Shown: positions 47,835 to 56,644 of the stretch, in pieces
Position numbering within the stretch: position 1 is the stretch's first letter
Layout of the letters: every line of letters starts with the position of its first letter
Assembly (NCBI GenBank): GCA_022360055.1
Contig: JAKSDO010000187.1
Location: 62,001 to 126,000, forward strand
Source of the DNA: Cytophagales bacterium
GTDB lineage: Bacteria; Bacteroidota; Bacteroidia; Cytophagales; Cyclobacteriaceae
DNA length: 64,000 nt
Direction of reading: 5' to 3'
The notes under the pieces: model-generated
Told to the model about the DNA's origin: nothing
The model's input: the letters and a program-made list of their open reading frames with translations, nothing else
The model's database searches: none
Made by a program: the position numbers and the translations under genes

Positions 47835-49109
47835 TTAATAATGGCATTTTGCACATTCGAGCCCTCCGATATCTTCAACTATCATTGGCTTTTTGGAATT
47901 CTTATCATGAAACTCTACCAGTTTATCGTAATAGGCGTTATCCTTTGTATTCAGAGCTTGTGTCCTGTGACAATCTATACACCATCCCATCGTCAGATTG
48001 GAATGCTGCCGCACCACTTCCATTTCTTCGATGGGGCCATGGCATGTCTGACACTCAATACCTCCGACCTCATAATGCTGGGCATGGTTGAAATAAGCCA
48101 GGTCGGGTAGATTATGCACCCTCACCCATTCAATCGGAGTATTATTCGCTTTTGCGTCATAAATCTTTTGAATCTCCGTCGATAGTTCGGTAGCGCCGGT
48201 TACCTTTACGATTGAGCTATGACAGTTTAAACAGATGTTTACGGACGGGATGTTGGCATTTTTACTTGTCCGCACTCCGGTGTGACAGTAATTACAATCA
48301 ATCTGGAAATCACCGGCATGCACCTTATGCGAAAATGCAATCGGTTGGGTAGGTGCATACCCCTCCTGGATACCGACATTGTACAGTCCGTCGATCACTG
48401 TTTTTGCTACAATCGCCGTGAATACAAAGGTCATCACCCAGATAAATGCCGGACTTCTCACGTATTGCCCAAAATCAAATTTTTGAAATACGATCTCCTG
48501 ATCTTCATCGGAGAGCTCTACCTTTTGTTTCAAATATTGAGTTAATACCGAAACCAGAATAAATAATACCACGAGAATTAAAACCAGAACAATCAGCAAT
48601 ACAACCAGGAATATGGTAATCACTTTTGCCGAAAATGCACTTTCCCGGGCTACCTCCCCTTCCGCGCCGGCCGCAACGGTAACTTCCTGGACGGGGGGTC
48701 CTTTGATGGTCTCGCTCTTGATGTATTCGATAACCGCGTTTAACTCATCATCAGAAAAATCAAACGACGTCATCAAGGTCTGATTATATTCATTGTACAG
48801 GTTCACCGCATATTCATCCCCGCTCTGAATTACTTTTTGAGAATTCAGTATGAATGCCTTAATCCAGTCTACGGGTCTTCTGTTATGAATATCCGCCAGT
48901 GCCGGGCCAACTTTTTGCTCATGGATTTCGTGGCATACAAGGCAATTGTTTTTGAATAGCGTCTCTCCTGCTGAAATCAATTCTGCATTTAATCCGGAAT
49001 CTACACCAGTCGAATCCGCATCCTGACTGTAAAGGGAAGTGTAGACAAGCATAAAAAAAATAGAAGCGATCGTTGGCACGAACCTTCTAAGATTTATTGT
49101 TAGGGACAT
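47835..49109 (-). CDS. actA: ActA: multiheme cytochrome c subunit of alternative complex III, six heme motifs
   Basis: First gene of the act operon. I take the ATG ending at 49109 as start (MSLTINLRRFVPTIASIFFM, a signal peptide). A longer frame starts at 49160, but that lies inside the promoter. Six CxxCH motifs are present: CLVCH in an N-terminal cytochrome c-like domain, then CNYCH, CLNCH, CQTCH, CIDCH and CAKCH. The last five make the usual pentaheme part. Between the two lies a long membrane helix (about 165-195) and a second at about 225-245. The extra N-terminal heme domain is a fusion reported in some ACIII. 424 residues. Confidence 0.92.
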   Translation of the reverse strand: MSLTINLRRFVPTIASIFFMLVYTSLYSQDADSTGVDSGLNAELISAGETLFKNNCLVCHEIHEQKVGPALADIHNRRPVDWIKAFILNSQKVIQSGDEYAVNLYNEYNQTLMTSFDFSDDELNAVIEYIKSETIKGPPVQEVTVAAGAEGEVARESAFSAKVITIFLVVLLIVLVLILVVLFILVSVLTQYLKQKVELSDEDQEIVFQKFDFGQYVRSPAFIWVMTFVFTAIVAKTVIDGLYNVGIQEGYAPTQPIAFSHKVHAGDFQIDCNYCHTGVRTSKNANIPSVNICLNCHSSIVKVTGATELSTEIQKIYDAKANNTPIEWVRVHNLPDLAYFNHAQHYEVGGIECQTCHGPIEEMEVVRQHSNLTMGWCIDCHRTQALNTKDNAYYDKLVEFHDKNSKKPMIVEDIGGLECAKCHY

Positions 49110-49157
49110 AGAACTATCTTTTTTCAGCAACTTTTGCCTCGGGTCTTTTCGAAGCCA

Positions 49158-49188
49158 CAAATGTAATAGGTGATTGTTTTATTTCAAA
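49158..49188 (-). promoter_or_regulatory. Promoter of the act-cox operon
   Basis: Read on the minus strand: TTTG (49185-49188), a 19-base gap, then TACATTTG (49158-49165). Both elements match the Bacteroidota consensus exactly and the gap is in range. It lies 49 bases before the actA start at 49109, which rules out the longer frame that begins at 49160. No operator was seen. Confidence 0.75.
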
Positions 49189-49337
49189 CCTGAAATAAAA
49201 ACTATATTATTAAAAAAACAATTTTTTCAAAATCAACGTCTTCACGTGAAACTAATCAAAATGTTTTTTGCAAAAAAATTATGCGAAATGTTCATTTGTG
49301 AAATTCTGTGAATCGTTAACGACTCTATTCCTTTAAG

Positions 49338-50360
49338 TTACCATTCCCATCCAAATCCGGAGTGAAATACATAATCCGTATCCGACGCCCCTGCAACCGG
49401 TCTGTTGTCATAGTTAAACGTTAAACCGATTTTTATATAGAAATCATCGTCAAAAGGCATTTCATACTTGGTATCTATATTGAAGTCTGCCCGCCATCTT
49501 CCGGATTCGGTAAAGCTTGGAAAAGCGACTAACTTGGTGAATAAACTAAGATCGCCAATATCAAACAGATTGAGCTCCGTCCCTAAGAATCCTTCCAAAC
49601 TATTCCGGTCCGAATCGGCACTGGAAAAATCTTCATTGTTATAATTTAAACCGCCGTTGAATCCCCAGTACTTTCGGTTTGTATGTAATACAAATTTACC
49701 CAGACCGGCTTTTGTCGTAGTTCGGAGGTCAAGCTTTTGCTCCGTGTTTGATAGAAAATCGACCGATGTGACCAAATACCAATCTTTGGGCAGAAAATAA
49801 ACGAAGCCTACTCCTCCATCCGTTCTTTTGATATCCTCGGTTTCATCCTGAGATGAATTTAAAGTATTAAATGTGCCATCAAGGGTCCATCGCTGAGCAC
49901 GGTAGCCCAATGTGCTCCTCATGGATACCTGTCTGAAGTTGTTGGCTTTGGTTAAATCCAGGCCAATATCGATCGATGCATAAAGCTGACTCCAAAAGCC
50001 CCGGTCGACATCATCCATAAAGACGATCTCATTGTGGGCCACTTCGGTTTCCGAACCGTCTTCTTCAAGAATTTTAAGAGTCCCCGGGCCCGAAGTCGAA
50101 ATTGTTCCGTTAAACCGCCTTCCGTCCGACAATGTAATTAAGAAAAAGGTCGTACAATAGATTTCCTTTATTCCTTCCCATTCAATAGCAAAGTCCTTAT
50201 CACTAAAGGATGTTTCAGCCATCAACACACCCTTGTTCATTGTTTTTACCTCGCCGACCATATAGTTATCATTTGTAAAGATTAAGGAGTCGGGCTCGGC
50301 ATATGCAACATTTGATACAATCATTACAAATGCCGGCATAATTATGCAAAACTTTCTCAT
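49338..50360 (-). CDS. DUF481 outer-membrane protein
   Basis: 340 residues. Signal peptide (MRKFCIIMPAFVMIVSNVAYA) and DUF481 pattern. The first 120 residues have beta-sandwich repeats (DSLIFTNDNYMVGEVKTM, EGIKEIYCTTFFLITLSDGR), and the last 200 form a predicted barrel ending in the aromatic strand FHSGFGWEW. Substrate unknown. It lies upstream of actA on the same strand with a 228-base gap holding the act promoter, so it is separate. Confidence 0.82.
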   Translation of the reverse strand: MRKFCIIMPAFVMIVSNVAYAEPDSLIFTNDNYMVGEVKTMNKGVLMAETSFSDKDFAIEWEGIKEIYCTTFFLITLSDGRRFNGTISTSGPGTLKILEEDGSETEVAHNEIVFMDDVDRGFWSQLYASIDIGLDLTKANNFRQVSMRSTLGYRAQRWTLDGTFNTLNSSQDETEDIKRTDGGVGFVYFLPKDWYLVTSVDFLSNTEQKLDLRTTTKAGLGKFVLHTNRKYWGFNGGLNYNNEDFSSADSDRNSLEGFLGTELNLFDIGDLSLFTKLVAFPSFTESGRWRADFNIDTKYEMPFDDDFYIKIGLTFNYDNRPVAGASDTDYVFHSGFGWEW

Positions 50361-50451
50361 AGGCTTATGATCGAATTTTAAATACTTTTATGGAATATGT
50401 TAAAACTTTTGTTTGTCGCTCAATGTTTTATATTTTAACCGGAACTCGTAG

Positions 50452-50459
50452 TATTTTTG
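50452..50459 (+). promoter_or_regulatory. Candidate -7 box for the DUF1801 gene
   Basis: TATTTTTG, an exact consensus match, 55 bases before the ATG at 50515. No good TTG at the -33 distance. Tentative. Confidence 0.3.
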
Positions 50460-50514
50460 AAACTTTTGGTTTGTTTATCGCCAGATCTAAAAATTTACAA
50501 AAAAAAACAAAATC

Positions 50515-50928
50515 ATGACCAAACTTAAAACCCAAAAAAACAACGCCAGCGTGGAAGATTTTCTTAATGGTGTAGAAAATGAAAAGCGAAAAACAGATTC
50601 GTTTGAAGTTTTAAAACTTATGAAGAAAGTCACCGATGCGGAACCATGCATGTGGGGCCCTTCGATCATAGGATTCGGCCACTATCATTATAAGTACGCT
50701 ACCGGCCGGGAAAATGACTGGTTTTTGACCGGCCTGTCTCCGCGCAAACAAAGCCTCACACTGTACATCATGAATGGTTTTACGCATTACAACGACATTT
50801 TGAGCAGACTCGGAAAATACAAGACAGGAAAATCATGCCTCTATATCAATAGGTTAGAAGACATTGACATGCAAGTATTGGAGGAATTGATTACGGCTTC
50901 TGTAAATTTTCTAAAATCCAAACCATAA
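50515..50928 (+). CDS. DUF1801 domain protein
   Basis: 137 residues without signal peptide or membrane segments. It matches the DUF1801 fold: MWGPSIIGFGHYHYKYATG, WFLTGLSPRKQSLTLYIM and SCLYINRLEDIDMQVLEELI. The family's function is unknown; it is related to iron-sulfur scaffold-like small domains only by structure. Stands alone between two gaps. Confidence 0.85.
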   Translation: MTKLKTQKNNASVEDFLNGVENEKRKTDSFEVLKLMKKVTDAEPCMWGPSIIGFGHYHYKYATGRENDWFLTGLSPRKQSLTLYIMNGFTHYNDILSRLGKYKTGKSCLYINRLEDIDMQVLEELITASVNFLKSKP

Positions 50929-51144
50929 ATATACATTCGTTTCTTTCCAAAAATATTTCATACACCGGATCACCTTTAAATTCCGCCTCGAAAATATTGC
51001 GCTGAAATGCAATTATGGCCGTTTGTTATCCCAAAATAAATCAAGTTAACACAAAATTAATGCACTCCATTAAATTGTAATTCATTTAGGCATAAATGTA
51101 CTTTTTGAAGATTTTGTGGTACATCTTATATGGATGTATTGCTA

Positions 51145-51152
51145 TAGCTTTG
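51145..51152 (+). promoter_or_regulatory. Candidate -7 box for the LRR-protein gene
   Basis: TAGCTTTG is an exact match to TAnnTTTG, 33 bases before the ATG at 51185, which would give a leader of about 25 bases. The nearest TTG upstream is farther than ideal. Confidence 0.45.
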
Positions 51153-51184
51153 CAATAGACCTTAATTAAACTAGGATAAATATC

Positions 51185-52648
51185 ATGAGAACTTTCAAGA
51201 TTTTAACATTGGTTTTTTGCTTTGTATCTACCGGATTGGTGACAAATGCTCAAAAAATCAAATCGGAAAAAGTGAGCACAACTTTCCTGAAATATCCAAA
51301 AGTTCAGGTAAATAGTCTTCAGGGGTTAACTTTTAGGGCAGCAAAAAGCGGTGATTTTGTCGTTGGTGAAGCCGTGATGAAAGAGACAAAATCCACCTGT
51401 GTGCCAAAAGGCGGAGGACTTAAGGATGTAGTGGAAGTGCCTACGTATTACTATGAAATTCCCGTTAAGACTCCTTCTGCAATAGTGAGTGTAAAAAATG
51501 CCGAAGGAGAGGTCATCTTCGCTGAAGAAGTACTAAAAGCAGAAGACGATCATTCCTTATACGGTTATGATCAATGTAACAACTGGTGGAAACCCTCGCT
51601 GGAAAAGAAATGGGCAGAGGAAGGCCAGGAGCATATGAAAAACGGTAATAAATTCAAAATCGAAAATGCAATCGAGGAGGCAAAATCCAAAATAAAAAGC
51701 GATCTGTTTTATGAACTTGTCCCATCCGATTTCGAAGTAAACTGGTTTAAAAAGAAGGATTACGACTATTCTGAATTGGAGGAGGCCGCAAAAATTGCAG
51801 TCAGTGGTTACGAACTATTTAACGAAAGCTATAATTCCGAAAAAGCCAGAGCAAAACTTGGCGAAGCTGTAACCCTCTGGTCGAAAGCAATTGAAGAATT
51901 GAATCAGGAAGATAAGGATGCCAGAATTAATAAAAAAGTCGGGAAAAGCATTTATTATGATATGGCCCGGGCCCTAATGTACATGGAAAAATTCGATGAA
52001 GCTGCGGAAGCCATCAAAGCTGCGCGCGATCTCACTTCCAGCAACATCAGCAATAATACCACAATAGCTCAGGAGGAACTTTATAGGAAAATAATGGAGC
52101 GTAAAATTAACGTGGAGGAATTCGCCGGAAAAGCAGTGGTATACGCACCGGAGAATTTTCACATAGAATTATTGGATGATTCACAATATGCGTTGTTAAA
52201 AGCAGATTTGAAGGATCACAACTACAATGAAAAAAGTTCTGAGTTTGCAACAGAGATGGCCATATATATGGAAGAGAAGAAGAAGTTGGATGAAGCGATT
52301 GCAAAAGGAGAGGTAAATCCGTACGAACATCAAATGACAAAAACCACGACTCAAGGATACATGTTGATGTTATACAACAAAGATGAATTTCCAATTGAGA
52401 TTACACAACTGACCCAACTCAACCAGTTGTTCATCTCAAACGGAAAAATTACTTCAATTCCCAGGGAAATCGCAGCACTTGAAAACCTGAAAAAGTTAAA
52501 CCTTGCAAATAATCAATTGACATCTTTACCTGCGGAGATTGGCGAATTGAAGAATTTGAAAACGCTCAATGTCAAAGGCAACAATATTCCACAAAGTGAT
52601 ATTGATGCAATACAGGCCAAATTGCCAAAATGTAAAATAAAAATATAA
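51185..52648 (+). CDS. Secreted leucine-rich-repeat protein
   Basis: 487 residues. Signal peptide (MRTFKILTLVFCFVSTGLVTNA), then a charged, helical region of about 370 residues with TPR-like segments (YDMARALMYMEKFDEAAEAIKAA). The C-terminal 85 residues hold about three leucine-rich repeats of the LxxLxLxxNxLTSLPxEI type. No T9SS sorting domain or lipobox was seen, so it is probably periplasmic. Role unknown; a protein-binding scaffold is likely. Confidence 0.78.
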   Translation: MRTFKILTLVFCFVSTGLVTNAQKIKSEKVSTTFLKYPKVQVNSLQGLTFRAAKSGDFVVGEAVMKETKSTCVPKGGGLKDVVEVPTYYYEIPVKTPSAIVSVKNAEGEVIFAEEVLKAEDDHSLYGYDQCNNWWKPSLEKKWAEEGQEHMKNGNKFKIENAIEEAKSKIKSDLFYELVPSDFEVNWFKKKDYDYSELEEAAKIAVSGYELFNESYNSEKARAKLGEAVTLWSKAIEELNQEDKDARINKKVGKSIYYDMARALMYMEKFDEAAEAIKAARDLTSSNISNNTTIAQEELYRKIMERKINVEEFAGKAVVYAPENFHIELLDDSQYALLKADLKDHNYNEKSSEFATEMAIYMEEKKKLDEAIAKGEVNPYEHQMTKTTTQGYMLMLYNKDEFPIEITQLTQLNQLFISNGKITSIPREIAALENLKKLNLANNQLTSLPAEIGELKNLKTLNVKGNNIPQSDIDAIQAKLPKCKIKI

Positions 52649-52912
52649 AGCGCTTATAATCCTCAAGAGTATGAAGGTCCTGCTAAAAAAGCTTTATTAG
52701 CGCCAGTATTGGCCGTCGGTACTGCACGCATTCTGTAGTTCAGGCAATAGAAAAATGAAGAACCTATAAAAAATCCATGGCACACGGACGATTGATCAGA
52801 TGAATTTGTCCGGAGTCGATATTCCCGGCGATGGATCAACGTTAACATTTGAATATTGCAATCGGTGACATGCGATTGGAAATGAGCAATTAATCATGAT
52901 TTATTTTGTAAA

Positions 52913-52941
52913 AAGAAGCCATCATCGCCGGTGGCTTTTTT
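52913..52941. terminator. Terminator between the LRR and Gfo genes
   Basis: AAGCCATC pairs with GGTGGCTT around ATCGCC, flanked by A's on one side and six T's on the other, so it works in both directions. It ends the minus-strand Gfo gene and could stop transcription from the LRR gene 265 bases upstream. Between is non-coding sequence with a few short broken frames. Confidence 0.75.
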
Positions 52942-54025
52942 AGTTGCTCATTTCTCTGAATTTTCCGAAATGTATGGCTGCTTCCCGAACTATTCGTTGC
53001 ACGGATAATCCGTGTCGTAAATCCGGAACAAAAGCTTTCTCATCCTTGCCTCCCAAAAACAGATAATGGGCATGCATCATGGACCTCAGCCAGCCCGGAG
53101 GCACATGACCTGATGGAAAGCTGCTCAACGGCTTGTAATGGCTGCCAACAGGTTGTTTGACCCATGTGCCCTCCGCTTCCAGATAGTATTCAAAATAATC
53201 GGGAACGTGCGAATTAAATCTCAATGCTCCTCGTTCGGCAAATACCTCAAAATGTACCAGATCACCTGTTCCCGAGCTGATTCTGCTTGCCGACAGATTC
53301 CCGACGGCCTTCGATGACGGATCCATCAAGGACAGCGCACTGAATAAATCGGAATCATTGGGCACATCGTTGAAGTCTCCTGCTTGCATTCCGTTCAGGA
53401 TTTGTAATTCCTCACCAAAAAACGCCATGAGGAGGCTGATGCCGTGGGAACCCAGATCCGCCATCGCCCCGCCGTCCGGAGCGGGAGTTAATCTTGTTTG
53501 CCTTTTATCCCTGTAAGATTTTTGAAGGTAGTCTCCGTGATAATACTTTAAATCAAAATGAACGGGGGCTCCAATAATTCCCGATCTCCAGAAATTAAAA
53601 GCCTCGCGCAAGGCACTTGTCTGTAAAAACTGAAACCCCACCTGGACTGTCACATCTCTGTCAAGCGTTTGGACAATGGATTTCATGCGCTCTTCCTCCT
53701 CTCTTGAAGAACAAACGGGTTTTTCAAGATAAATTCTACGCACATTAGGCATCTGCAGCGCCAATTCAAAATGGTCAAAATGCACCTTGTTGGGCCCCAG
53801 AATAAATACCGTATCGACCTCCTGATGGCGGGCAAACTCGGTCAGCTCCTGGGAGACGGAAAATCCATATTTCTTTGCAAAGCCCTTTCTGCTTACTTCC
53901 CGGTAGGATGTAACTGACTCGAAAGTGATTTCCGAGATATCCTCATAGTAATACTTTAACGAGTTGAGCGAGAAAGCGTGCGCGCGGGCGATTCCCCCTG
54001 CACCGATAAATCCGATCTTTGCCAT
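52940..54025 (-). CDS. Gfo/Idh/MocA-family oxidoreductase
   Basis: 361 residues. Rossmann motif GFIGAGGIARAH near the N-terminus, the EKP of the dinucleotide site (YLEKPVCSSREEE), and the C-terminal alpha/beta domain with GGAMADLGSHGISLLMAF. The start is set at ATG ending 54025; a longer frame adds 32 residues with no homology. Typical substrates are sugars or inositols, but cannot be told here. The sulfatase gene lies divergent, which hints at sugar metabolism. Confidence 0.85.
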   Translation of the reverse strand: MAKIGFIGAGGIARAHAFSLNSLKYYYEDISEITFESVTSYREVSRKGFAKKYGFSVSQELTEFARHQEVDTVFILGPNKVHFDHFELALQMPNVRRIYLEKPVCSSREEEERMKSIVQTLDRDVTVQVGFQFLQTSALREAFNFWRSGIIGAPVHFDLKYYHGDYLQKSYRDKRQTRLTPAPDGGAMADLGSHGISLLMAFFGEELQILNGMQAGDFNDVPNDSDLFSALSLMDPSSKAVGNLSASRISSGTGDLVHFEVFAERGALRFNSHVPDYFEYYLEAEGTWVKQPVGSHYKPLSSFPSGHVPPGWLRSMMHAHYLFLGGKDEKAFVPDLRHGLSVQRIVREAAIHFGKFREMSN

Positions 54026-54428
54026 GTAAAAAGTTTTTGCTGCAATAATAATCGAAAAGATTAAAAGTAATCCTGTTTTTTCAAATGTTTGCCTTCTTCG
54101 GTTATTGACTTGATCACTCATGATTATAGATTAAAAAACCGAAATCTATGGTTAATCCGCCGGCAATTTCTGATGTTTCACAAATCCAGGTTTATCGTTC
54201 CGGTCATGCCGCAATACCCGACCGTGTCGTTTTTCTTTTCTCACGTTCACTGTAGGGCTTATGTCACAAAAGCGGTGATCCAATTGCGCTTGCTATGCAC
54301 ATTTAAATATTAATTCAATCCATAATATTATTCGATTTGTCTGATGCAAGAATGATATTTGTTATTTGTCGATCAAACTGTTTAATTTATAATTTTACCA
54401 TATGAGTTTTTAGAATTAGCGTATACCC
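54026..54428. other. Divergent intergenic region
   Basis: 403 bases between the Gfo oxidoreductase and the sulfatase. A candidate sulfatase promoter lies at 54365-54397. No gene or repeat was found otherwise. Confidence 0.5.
54365..54397 (+). promoter_or_regulatory. Candidate promoter of the sulfatase gene
   Basis: TTTG (54365-54368), a 21-base gap and TAATTTTA (54390-54397), one base off TAnnTTTG. It ends 31 bases before the ATG at 54429. Confidence 0.45.
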
Positions 54429-55958
54429 ATGAAAACAAAATATTTTTTCTTCCTTCTTTTTATCCACTGCCTGGCTTCATGTACTTCTCAATCCGGTGAT
54501 AAGCCCAATATTTTACTCATCCTGGTTGACGATATGGGCTGGTCCGATATCGGATGTTATGGCGGAGAGGTAAAAACCCCAAACCTGGATCGTCTCGCGG
54601 AAAATGGCATCCGGTTTACCCAGATGCACAACACATCCAAATGCTTTCCATCCAGGGCAATACTTCAAACGGGAATTTATGCCCATCAAAATGGATATCA
54701 CAGGTCCTATAAACAACCTTTAAAAAACTGCATCACTATTGGTGAAGTCCTGCAAACAGCGGGTTACAGAACACTTTGGGCAGGAAAACATCACGGTATG
54801 GAAATACCTGTTGATCGAGGTTACCACAGATACTACGGTTTGAAAGAGGGCGCTTGTAACCACTTTAATCCCGGTAAACAACGGAATGGCGAACCAATTC
54901 CGGCTCAGAAGCGTCCGGATCGCCCATTCTATATTGATCATCAGAAATTTCAACCTTATTCCCCGGCGAACGACTTTTACACGACAGACTATTTCACCAA
55001 ATATGCCCTGGAATGGCTGGAGGAATACAGGGATGAAGACAAGCCGTTTTTCCTCTTTATGGCCTACACGGCCCCTCATGATCCTTTGATGGCCTGGCCC
55101 GAAGACATTGAAAAGTATAAAGGGAAATACCTCTCGGGATACGACGATATCCGGACAAAACGATATGCCAGACAAAAAGAGATGGGGCTGATTGATGAGC
55201 GCTTCTTACTTTCGGAAAGAACTTATACTCCCTGGGAATCATTAAGTGATTCAATGAAGCAAGTTGAAGATCTAAAAATGGCTGTATATTCGGCAATGAT
55301 CGACCGGGTGGATCAAAAGATCGGGGAACTGCTGGATAAGATAGCGTCTCTGGGAGCGCTTGAAAACACCCTTGTCATGTTTGTATCCGATAATGGTTGC
55401 TCCGCGGAGGTGGTGCGCATTCCCGGTGACGGAAAAATTGGTACGGTCGGAGCATGGACTTCGCTGGGACCGGACTGGGCCAATGTGAGCAATACCCCGT
55501 TCCGTTTCTATAAAAACTATTCATTCGAAGGAGGTATATGCACTCCGATGATTGCGTGCTGGCCAAAGGGGATAAAAGCCAAAAATACCATATCGCATTT
55601 CTGCGGTCACTTCATAGATTTTATGCCAACCATTGTGGATATAACAGGTGCTCGTTACCCATCCGAATTTAACGGCCGGAAAATTATCCCCATGCAGGGT
55701 GTAAGCCTATGGCCTGTGATGAAAGGGGAAATTGTCGACCGCGATAAGCCTCTCTTCTGGCAATGGGCCAGAGGCAGAGCGGTCCGCGAAGGCAAGTGGA
55801 AAATCGTTGCACACGGGAAAAACGCTTCATGGGAATTATATAATATGGACGAAGATCCTTCGGAAACCAACAATCTGGCAGACATACACCCGGAAATCGT
55901 AAGCGACATGGATAAACTATATACTTCCTGGATGAATGAAAATGAACAATGGAATTAG
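54429..55958 (+). CDS. Sulfatase, exported lipoprotein
   Basis: 509 residues. Lipoprotein signal with LASC (C18). The sulfatase signature CFPSR (C72, P74, S75, R76) gives the formylglycine position, so a maturation enzyme (FGE or anSME) is needed and is not in the window. D34 and D35 (VDDMGWSD) bind calcium, and the typical FVSDNGC segment is present. The substrate is some sulfated sugar or lipid. The GNAT gene overlaps its end by 10 bases. Confidence 0.92.
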   Translation: MKTKYFFFLLFIHCLASCTSQSGDKPNILLILVDDMGWSDIGCYGGEVKTPNLDRLAENGIRFTQMHNTSKCFPSRAILQTGIYAHQNGYHRSYKQPLKNCITIGEVLQTAGYRTLWAGKHHGMEIPVDRGYHRYYGLKEGACNHFNPGKQRNGEPIPAQKRPDRPFYIDHQKFQPYSPANDFYTTDYFTKYALEWLEEYRDEDKPFFLFMAYTAPHDPLMAWPEDIEKYKGKYLSGYDDIRTKRYARQKEMGLIDERFLLSERTYTPWESLSDSMKQVEDLKMAVYSAMIDRVDQKIGELLDKIASLGALENTLVMFVSDNGCSAEVVRIPGDGKIGTVGAWTSLGPDWANVSNTPFRFYKNYSFEGGICTPMIACWPKGIKAKNTISHFCGHFIDFMPTIVDITGARYPSEFNGRKIIPMQGVSLWPVMKGEIVDRDKPLFWQWARGRAVREGKWKIVAHGKNASWELYNMDEDPSETNNLADIHPEIVSDMDKLYTSWMNENEQWN

Positions 55959-56467
55959 CTGACGGGAAAATACACCTTCGGTCGCTTAGGTATTCGGACT
56001 GTAAGCACCTTGCCGTCCTGGCAAACAATAAAAGGATCTGGAACAACCTAAGAGATATGTTCCCTCACCCGTATTGTGTAGAAGACGCTGAAAAATTTAT
56101 CGACTCCGTAAAGCAGCAAGATCCCCGGACTACTTTTGCGATTGAGTACGACTACAGATTTGTCGGAGTAATCGGAATCATCATGCAGCAGGACGTTTAC
56201 CGCAAAAGCGGCGAGATCGGGTACTGGATTGGAGAACCTTTCTGGAATAAAGGCATATCAACCTGCGCATTGAAGCTTGCCACGGAATATGCTTTTGAAA
56301 GCCTTGGAGTTGAAAAACTATTTGCAGGTGTATTTGCAGGAAACGAAGGTTCTCGAAGAGTATTGGAAAAGTGCGGATATCATCTTGAAGGCGTATTGCG
56401 TAAAGCAGTATATAAGAATAACAGATTCCTTGATGAATGGAGATTTGGCAAGTTAAGGAACGATTAA
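55949..56467 (+). CDS. GNAT-family acetyltransferase (RimJ/RimL-like)
   Basis: 172 residues. Acetyl-CoA site motifs are seen: GEIGYWIGEPFWNKGISTCALKL and ASEYAFESLGVEKLFAGVF-like segments, with AGNEGSRRVLEKCGY and FLDEWRFGKL at the end. It fits the ribosomal-protein N-acetyltransferase subfamily, but its substrate may differ. It overlaps the sulfatase stop by 10 bases. A terminator follows. Confidence 0.85.
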   Translation: MELADGKIHLRSLRYSDCKHLAVLANNKRIWNNLRDMFPHPYCVEDAEKFIDSVKQQDPRTTFAIEYDYRFVGVIGIIMQQDVYRKSGEIGYWIGEPFWNKGISTCALKLATEYAFESLGVEKLFAGVFAGNEGSRRVLEKCGYHLEGVLRKAVYKNNRFLDEWRFGKLRND

Positions 56468-56515
56468 ACGACCATCTTAAGTTGTCACAAAGCAAAAACT
56501 ACTTGTTAAATCGAG

Positions 56516-56537
56516 AAAGCGGATAATCCCGCTTTTG
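56516..56537 (+). terminator. Terminator after the GNAT gene
   Basis: AAAGCGG pairs with CCGCTTT around ATAATC and is followed by T's (with one G). It stands 49 bases after the stop. Confidence 0.6.
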
Positions 56538-56612
56538 TTAAAAATTGTTAAAAAAGCATCAATTCGGGACTTTCATCGTTAAATCTACACGAAATTTGTA
56601 GAGTTAATTTGG

Positions 56613-56620
56613 TACATTTG
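56613..56620 (+). promoter_or_regulatory. Candidate -7 box for the HtrA-type protease gene
   Basis: TACATTTG, exact TAnnTTTG match, 24 bases before the ATG at 56645, giving a leader of about 15-20 bases. A TTTG lies 14 bases before it, closer than usual. Confidence 0.5.
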
Positions 56621-56644
56621 AAGTTAAATTAAAATTATATTGAA

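Noticed and set aside
52649-52912. Short frames after the LRR gene, in frame with it beyond its stop (through QEYEGPAKKALLAPVLAVG)
   Set aside because: The frame ends after about 30 codons and is followed by more stops. The LRR protein already ends in a complete last repeat, so a lost extension is not supported.
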